Source of the DNA: Coffea arabica
Taxonomy: Eukaryota > Streptophyta > Magnoliopsida > Gentianales > Rubiaceae
Reading direction: 5' to 3'
NCBI RefSeq assembly: GCF_036785885.1
Contig: NC_092310.1
Coordinates: 2,728,001-2,792,000, forward strand
Length of the DNA: 64,000 nt
In this document: positions 59,052-64,000 of the stretch, piece by piece
Layout of the letters: each line of letters begins with the position of its first letter
How positions within the stretch are numbered: position 1 is the first letter of the stretch
Program-made: the position numbers and the translations under genes
Notes under the pieces: model-generated
Seen by the model: only the letters and a program-made list of their open reading frames with translations
Databases searched by the model: none
What the model was told of the DNA's origin: nothing

Positions 59052-59090
59052 CTCCCCCACACCTAAACCTTACATTGCCCTCAATGTAAG
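59052..59090 (-). promoter_or_regulatory. Second polypurine-like tract with stem-loop
   Basis: Minus-strand 'aggtgtgggggaggg' followed by a hairpin. The + strand shows 'ctcccccacacctaaac', then CTTACATTG (59069-59077), loop CCCT and CAATGTAAG (59082-59090), a 9-bp perfect stem. It copies the arrangement beside the 3' LTR but with different stem bases. Confidence 0.6.
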
Positions 59091-59160
59091 CAAAGTAAGA
59101 CCAAATTAGAGGTATTGGGGCAACGACACTTCCCTTAAAACGGAGGAGGGCAGAAATGAA

Positions 59161-60432
59161 TCATGGCTGCGGAGGGAAAGGCGGGCGGAAGCCCACGTGA
59201 TGGAGATACTGCGCTATATTCTGGGCCATCCCGCCCATTTGACGCTCCATCCGATCCATGCGAGTGTCCATGTGCTGCATCTGGAACCGGAGGGCTGCAA
59301 GCTGACTATTGACGGAGGAAGATGGTGGGGGTGCCGAAGAGGATGGTCCGGGTACATCCGTTGACGGGCCACCAGCCTCCGTGGCAGTGGATTTGGATGC
59401 TCTGCGCTTCGGAGGAACGGAGATTGACCCCGGAGGGGCAAACTGGAAAGCACCATTTACCTGTCTCACAAGACCCATTTTCTCCAAACAAACCAAATCA
59501 AGGGGCTCCATAATACAAGCACGATGCAAGTTATGATTATTCAAGTCCAAAACCCCAAAATTTACAGCTAACTGAGTGATAAAGGAGCCTAAGATTAATG
59601 GCTTATTTTTCTTACTTAGCACAGTTCGGAGGTGGAGGGCGAACCAGCTACCCAAATTGACCCTAGTTCGAGTGACCATGCACCAAACGAAAAAGAACTC
59701 GGGCTTGGTCAGAGTACCCGAGCTATCCTTCCTACCTGAGAAACTATAAGCCATGAATCTATGTAAATAACGATAGGCGGCGCTCTTAAGATAAGAAGCC
59801 TTAGACTGACTGGGGTCATAGCATTGCTGGTCAACTGACAAACCACTCCAATAATCGAGGTAATGAGAGAAAAATGGCTCTATATATTCGCACGCACTGT
59901 GCATATACTCCTCACTCTGGGAGTAAGGAATATCAATAAACCCAAGAGCCAAATTGAACTCAGTGATAGATTGGTTGAACTCTCTACCCATTAATCGAAA
60001 CCTCACTACCCCAGGAGTGGTAACGGAGAATTCATCAGGGATATTAAATTCGAAGGTAGCATAGAATTCCCACGTGAGTTCAGTAAAAGCAGGTTGATTG
60101 ATAGAAGCATAGCGGGCCCAACCTACATTAGTCAAATGCTGCGTGACCTCATCCCTCAGGTTTAGCAAATCAAGTGTAGGGCCATGGATGTATTTACAAG
60201 GAATTATCTTCCTTGTACAAGCCGAAGCATACCGCTCCTTGTCGGCAGCCCGGGTGAAGGTCAAATTACCGCCAAAATGGGCCGGAGAGGAGATATGAAC
60301 CTTCCTATTCCGTCCAAGGCGGGTACAGGGCCCTCCAGGCCCAGTCGATGGGGCAGGTCCCTCTAAGGGGACCGTAGGCTGAGGAGATGAAGTGGAAGGC
60401 TTGTTCTTGCCTTTTGTTTTCGGTTTAGTCAT
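59161..60432 (-). CDS. Athila downstream ORF (ORF1/env-position-like)
   Basis: An uninterrupted 423-residue ORF in the position where Athila elements carry their extra ORF after pol. A basic, Pro/Ser-rich N-terminus ('MTKPKTKGKNKPSTSSPQPT') is followed by a folded-looking core with 'LTWEFYATFEFNIPDEFSV', 'VRFRLMGREFNQSITEFNLA' and 'EPFFSHYLDYWSGLS', resembling the ATHILA ORF-1/plant-transposon-protein family. The C-terminus is Ser/Pro-rich with a short helical stretch ('QMQHMDTRMDRMERQMGGMA') that could form a coiled coil. No clear signal peptide or transmembrane helix is visible, so an envelope role is not supported by this sequence. The biochemical role of this family is unknown to me. It is the only long intact ORF of the element in the window. 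Confidence 0.72.
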   Translation of the reverse strand: MTKPKTKGKNKPSTSSPQPTVPLEGPAPSTGPGGPCTRLGRNRKVHISSPAHFGGNLTFTRAADKERYASACTRKIIPCKYIHGPTLDLLNLRDEVTQHLTNVGWARYASINQPAFTELTWEFYATFEFNIPDEFSVTTPGVVRFRLMGREFNQSITEFNLALGFIDIPYSQSEEYMHSACEYIEPFFSHYLDYWSGLSVDQQCYDPSQSKASYLKSAAYRYLHRFMAYSFSGRKDSSGTLTKPEFFFVWCMVTRTRVNLGSWFALHLRTVLSKKNKPLILGSFITQLAVNFGVLDLNNHNLHRACIMEPLDLVCLEKMGLVRQVNGAFQFAPPGSISVPPKRRASKSTATEAGGPSTDVPGPSSSAPPPSSSVNSQLAALRFQMQHMDTRMDRMERQMGGMAQNIAQYLHHVGFRPPFPPQP

Positions 60433-60936
60433 TGGGGATTGGAAAAAAAAAGGGCAAAGTCAAGGTGAAGTTGGGTAAAATGGAGTGGTGGTGAATCAAC
60501 AAAGCAAAAGGGTCCCCAAACACAGCTCCAAGCACCAACAATTGAACAAATAGCAACCAAACAGCCCAAAAATCAATTAAGTAGATAAACAATAAAAATT
60601 GCACCCAAAAACTAATTAAACACGTGAACAGCAGACTACTCCCCAAACACTACCAAATCAACCCAAAAATCACTTAATTAGACTAACGCAGCAAAATTCC
60701 CCCAAACTAATTAAAGAAACAACCAGAGTGAAATCTTTCCCCCAATATCTCTGATTGAGCACCAAATTTCACAAATAGACCACAATCAACCACAAATATA
60801 TCACAGCACCCAAAATCAAACAAGAAATTGAAAATCTGGCCTCAGCTAAGAAAGTAAAAATCTGTCCTCTGCTAAACAAAAATTAAGAATCTGGCCTCAG
60901 CTAAGTGACAGGAATTTGAAAAGAAATCACCGGAGT
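60433..60936. other. A-rich Athila spacer
   Basis: Leader region upstream (minus strand) of the downstream ORF. Rich in 'ccaaa' and 'caaccaaa' on the + strand; 'aatctggcctcagctaag' recurs at about 60832 and 60890. No gene. Confidence 0.6.
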
Positions 60937-61490
60937 TTATTTTCGACTGTCAGTCAGAGTGGTGGAGAAGAGCAACGCGCATGGCCTTGGCTGGTCCTGG
61001 AAGTCGCTCGCAATGACTGCTGGAGTTCGCGCGCTTGGCTCCTGCTGTGCGGTGGAGAGTGGCGCGCGGGCTGGTGGACTGTGCGGAGGCCGCACGGCTG
61101 GAGCTGCTGGTTGCGCGCCTTGGCTGCTGGAGCTGGCGTGCGGAGAGATGCTGTTGGCGGCGCGCAGGTGGAGCAGGCGCGCGCTGGGCAGCGCGCAGAT
61201 GGGGAAGCTGCTGGTGGCGCGAGACGCGGCTGAGCAGCAGGCTGTTACACCAGCTGGCTCGCTGCTGCTGAGTTGCGCAGATGGCGAGACTGGCGGCGGC
61301 GAGGTCGCGCGAAGTGCTGGGCGGTGTCGCGCGAGGCTGGGCGAGGTCGCGCGAGGCTGGGCAGCAGGCGCGCATGGCGGCGCGCGGGGCGGCAGGCGCG
61401 ATCCGGCGGCGGCGGACAAAGAGAAAAGAAGGAAGAAGAAGAAGAAGAAAAAGATAGAAAAGGAAGAAGAAAGAAGAAAAGAAGAAGTAG
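60937..61490. repeat. GC-rich, 'gcgcgc'-rich island in Athila spacer
   Basis: Abruptly G+C-dominated compared with both sides, with repeated 'ggcgcgc' and 'tcgcgcgaggctggg' motifs (the latter twice at about 61328 and 61347). Overlapping long frames exist on both strands and in several phases (Ala/Arg/Ser/Pro-rich), which indicates composition rather than selection. It ends in a GAA-rich purine tract (61425-61490) and poly-T runs. Origin unknown; possible capture or minisatellite growth. Confidence 0.5.
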
Positions 61491-61574
61491 GGCTACGGAA
61501 GTTTGTGTTTTTTTTTTTTTGACTAAGGGCAATTTCGTCTTTTCGCCGCCCTTTTTTTTTTTTTTTTAACCAGA

Positions 61575-61910
61575 ATCACCTGGCGTGGGCACGCTCAACT
61601 GCCCTGAAGCCCGCAGAACCTGAGCGAAAATTTCCTCCGTCAGGCGTGACCATCTGGCGTGGGCATGTCTAACTACTATGGAGTTTGCAGGACCTGATCG
61701 AAAATTTCTTCCCCTCGAACGTGACCACCTGGCGTGGGCACGTCTAACTGCCATAGAGTCCGCAGAACCTGATCGAAAATTTCCTTCGTCAGGCGTGACC
61801 ACCTGGCGTGGGCACGTCTAACTACTATGGAGTTCGCAGAACCTGAGCGAAAATTCCTTTTCCTCAGGCGTGACCACCTGGCGTGGGCACGCCTAACCAC
61901 TAATCTCCTG
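61575..61910. repeat. Five-unit ~75-bp tandem repeat
   Basis: Units are anchored by 'ctggcgtgggca' at 61580, 61654, 61729, 61803 and 61879 (steps 74, 75, 74, 76). Each also has 'ctaact' or 'caact', a 'gcagaacctga.cgaaaattt' segment and 'aggcgtgacc'. It lies directly after pol in the Athila element. Units alternate between two subtypes ('tgccatagagt' and 'tactatggagt'), suggesting growth by a two-unit step. Confidence 0.88.
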
Positions 61911-62050
61911 CCACAAAACATCAAACCATCAATTGACACTAATACATAACTAAAACTTAAAAAATGCATGAAAACTGAAACAAATAGTCTTGGGTTGCCT
62001 CCCAAGTAGCGCCTATCTTTAATGTCTTTGGTTAGACATGGCCGAAACCC

Positions 62051-64000
62051 TCAAGCATGACAAAGTGGATCTTGGAGGTGTTCAACTTCTAATTCTTCAA
62101 CATAGAAACCCTCATAATAAGGTTTGAAACGATGGCCATTCACCACGAACTTTTTCTCCGTTTTTAAACTTTGGATTTCCACTGCACCATACTGGAACAC
62201 ATTAGAAATGACAAATGGTCCAATCCAACGAGAACGCAACTTACCGGGAAAAAGTTTAAGCCTTGAGTGATACAAGAGGACTTTTTGCCCCACTACAAAA
62301 GTTTTCCTAGAAACCTGCTGATCATGAAAGATTTTACTCCTCTCCTTATAGATCGTGGCATTTTCATACGCCTCATTTCTTATTTCCTCTAACTCTTGTA
62401 GCTGCAATTTCCTTTTGACCCCTGCTTCATCTAATCCCATGTTACACTGCTTCACTGCCCAAAACGCCTTGTGTTCGAACTCCACGGGGAGATGGCAAGC
62501 CTTACCGAAAACAAGTCTATAAGGAGACATCCCAATTGGCGTCTTATACGCGGTTCTATACGCCCATAGTGCGTCTTCTAGTTTTAAACTCCAATCCTTC
62601 CTATCCGGACGCACCATCTTCTCCAAGATCGACTTGATTTTCCTGTTTGACACTTCGGCCTGACCGTTTGCCTGCGGGTGATACGGTGTGGATACCTTAT
62701 GCAGTACACCGTATTTTCGAAACAAGGCTGTGATAGTCTTGTTGCAGAAATGTGTCCCTCTATCACTAACCACAGCTCTTGGCATTCCAAAATGGACAAA
62801 GATATTAGATTTTAAGAACTCTGCAACCACTCTAAAATCATTAGTACGGGTGGCTTTAGCTTCCACCCATTTAGAGACATAATCTACAGCAAGTAAAATG
62901 TACAGGAAACCAAAAGATGAGGGAAAAGGACCCATAAAATCTATCCCCCAAACATCAAAAATTTCAACAAACAACATGGGGGTTTGAAGCATTTGGTCCC
63001 TACGAAAAATATTCCCCACCCTTTGACACCTATCACAAGATTTACAGAATAAATAAGCATCTTTGAACAGGGTAGGCCAGTAAAAACCACTCTCCAACAC
63101 CTTGCGAGCTGTTCGTTTGGGCCCAAAATGCCCTCCACATGCAAACGAATGACAGAAATTTAAAATGGAGTGAAATTCACCTGCACTTACACACCTCCTG
63201 AGCACTTGATCCGAACATTGTCTCCAAAGGTACGGGTCGTCCCAAATGTAATATTTGGCATCACTCTTCAACTTGTCTCTCTTAGCTTTTGGCCACCCTG
63301 CAGGTAGTTGATTAGTCACTAGGAAATTTACTAAATCGGCATACCAGGGTACAGACGAGTTAATAGCAAGTAGTTGTTCCTCTGGAAATGCCTCCCTCAA
63401 TGGTGGCTCCTCCTTATGAGCAAGTAAGCGGCTCAAGTGATCAGCAACTAAATTTTCGGCCCCACTTTTATCCTTAATCTCCAAGTTGAACTCCTGAAGG
63501 AGCAGGATCCATCTGATGAGCCTTGGTTTAGCATCCTTCTTCGTCATCAAGTATCTCAAGGCTGCATGATCAGAGAAAACTGTTATTTTTGCACCCAACA
63601 AATAAGGTCTAAATTTTTATAATGCAAAAACCACAGCTAGCAATTCTTTTTCTGTTGTAGAGTAGTTGAATTGAGCTCCATTTAACGCCTTCGATGCATA
63701 ATAGATTGCATGTGCAGCTCTGCCAATCCGTTGCCCCAGCACCGCTCCCACTGCATAGTCACTCGCGTCACACATTATCTCAAATGTGAGGCTCCAGTCT
63801 GGAGGTTGGATAACAGGTGGTGATGTCAATGACTCCCTCAACCTGTCAAATGCCACCTTGCACTCCTCGGTGAAGTCAAATGCCACATCTTTTTGCAATA
63901 ATTTGAACAGGGGCGCTCCAATTTTGGAGAAATCTTTGATGAATCTCCTGTAGAACCCTGCATGACCCAAAAAGGAGCGCACCTCCCGCACACTTGCGGG
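62051..64000 (-). pseudogene. Athila pol: RT end, RNase H, integrase (one stop)
   Basis: C-terminal part of pol; the N-terminal part is outside the window. From 63991 the protein shows the end of gypsy reverse transcriptase ('VRSFLGHAGFYRRFIKDFSK'), then RNase H ('MCDASDYAVGAVLGQR', 'YSTTEKELLAVVFAL'). A TAA at 63619-63617, where a Glu codon is usual, is the only break; the same frame continues to 62051. The integrase has a zinc region ('[12 protein letters not shown]' followed by 'CKSCDRCQ') and a core with 'GIDFMGPF', '[12 protein letters not shown]' and '[15 protein letters not shown]', supplying the D-D-E acids, then a C-terminal domain ('[17 protein letters not shown]'). No chromodomain is seen. 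It is one substitution away from an open frame in this region, so probably not very old. Confidence 0.92.

Larger units (their letters stand above)
56082..64000 (-). mobile_element. Athila-lineage Ty3/gypsy retrotransposon, 3' part
   Basis: Minus-strand element whose 5' LTR lies beyond the right edge. In element order the window holds reverse transcriptase end, RNase H and integrase (64000-62051), a spacer with tandem repeats and a GC-rich island, a downstream ORF (60432-59161), a second spacer, a polypurine tract and the 3' LTR (57810-56082). The integrase text '[13 protein letters not shown]...[10 protein letters not shown]' and the 'ctacttgggaggcaaccca' motif just after pol (about 62012-61990) are typical of Athila. 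The left insertion point follows 'tttgg' (56077-56081), part of the uninterrupted 'gttgtttggg' in copy 1. Confidence 0.9.

Noticed and set aside
60937-61569. Seven overlapping Ala/Arg/Pro-rich frames, up to 187 codons
   Set aside because: High GC gives few stops in any frame; repeats and lack of a preferred frame argue against coding.
61575-61910. Possible CRISPR-like array (regular ~75-bp spacing)
   Set aside because: The whole unit is repeated, with no unique spacers, in a plant retrotransposon; it is an ordinary tandem repeat.

Overview
This is a plant nuclear DNA window, most likely from a eudicot. It is AT-rich and dominated by transposable elements. The evidence is intron-containing UGT74-type glucosyltransferase genes, Athila-type Ty3/gypsy and Ty1/copia retrotransposons, a plant L1 LINE, FAR1/Mutator-type transposase remains, a hAT MITE and a Helitron. 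I cannot name the species. Only two host genes look intact, both UDP-glycosyltransferases: UGT-B (11925-13586, +) and UGT-C (44971-43308, -). UGT-A (5305-8205, +) is a pseudogene and UGT-D (54695-54583, -) is a 3'-end stub. Gene labels A-D are mine.

The backbone is a large imperfect inverted duplication. The left arm (about 5.3-13.6 kb: UGT-A, its 3' flank, UGT-B) reads on the + strand. The right arm (about 54.7-39.8 kb: UGT-D stub, flank, UGT-C and a second copy of the A/D-type flank) reads on the - strand. Because the arms are paralogous, each shows the empty site of insertions in the other. Insertions resolved this way include a solo Athila LTR in UGT-A exon 1 (5827-7233, TSD TGTCT), a 454-bp LTR-like piece (10237-10690, TSD GTGAA), a LINE (46327-52541, 18-bp TSD) nested in an older 66-bp insertion, a Mutator foldback (40353-41748, TSD AATTTTAAA) and a 615-bp gene-fragment insertion (41984-42598, 11-bp TSD). 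UGT-C is a mosaic: B-like up to just after the PSPG box, then A/D-like, including its downstream flank.

Layout: 1-4.6 kb, decayed FAR1/MULE element and a LINE scrap. 5.3-13.6 kb, UGT left arm. 14.6-15.0 kb, hAT MITE. 15.9-22.1 kb, a 6.2-kb non-coding MULE foldback with long arms made of degenerate tandem repeats. 22.1-25.1 kb, a Pack-MULE-like element with 9-bp TSD and gene-like sequence. 25.2-30.9 kb, an inferred Helitron on the - strand carrying a broken REC1/CLU-type gene fragment. 30.9-38.7 kb, a duplicated repeat block and a TIR element interrupted by a young copia element (32655-38270). 39.8-54.7 kb, UGT right arm. 54.7-56.1 kb, a second copy of the 30.9-32.2 kb block that lacks the Helitron. 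56.1-64 kb, the 3' part of an Athila-lineage element on the - strand, running off the window.

Nothing here forms an operon-like system. The most unusual structures are the Helitron with its paralogous empty site, the covarying 11-bp hairpin in the MULE termini, the mosaic UGT gene, and the paired stem-loops of the Athila element beside its polypurine tract and its downstream ORF.
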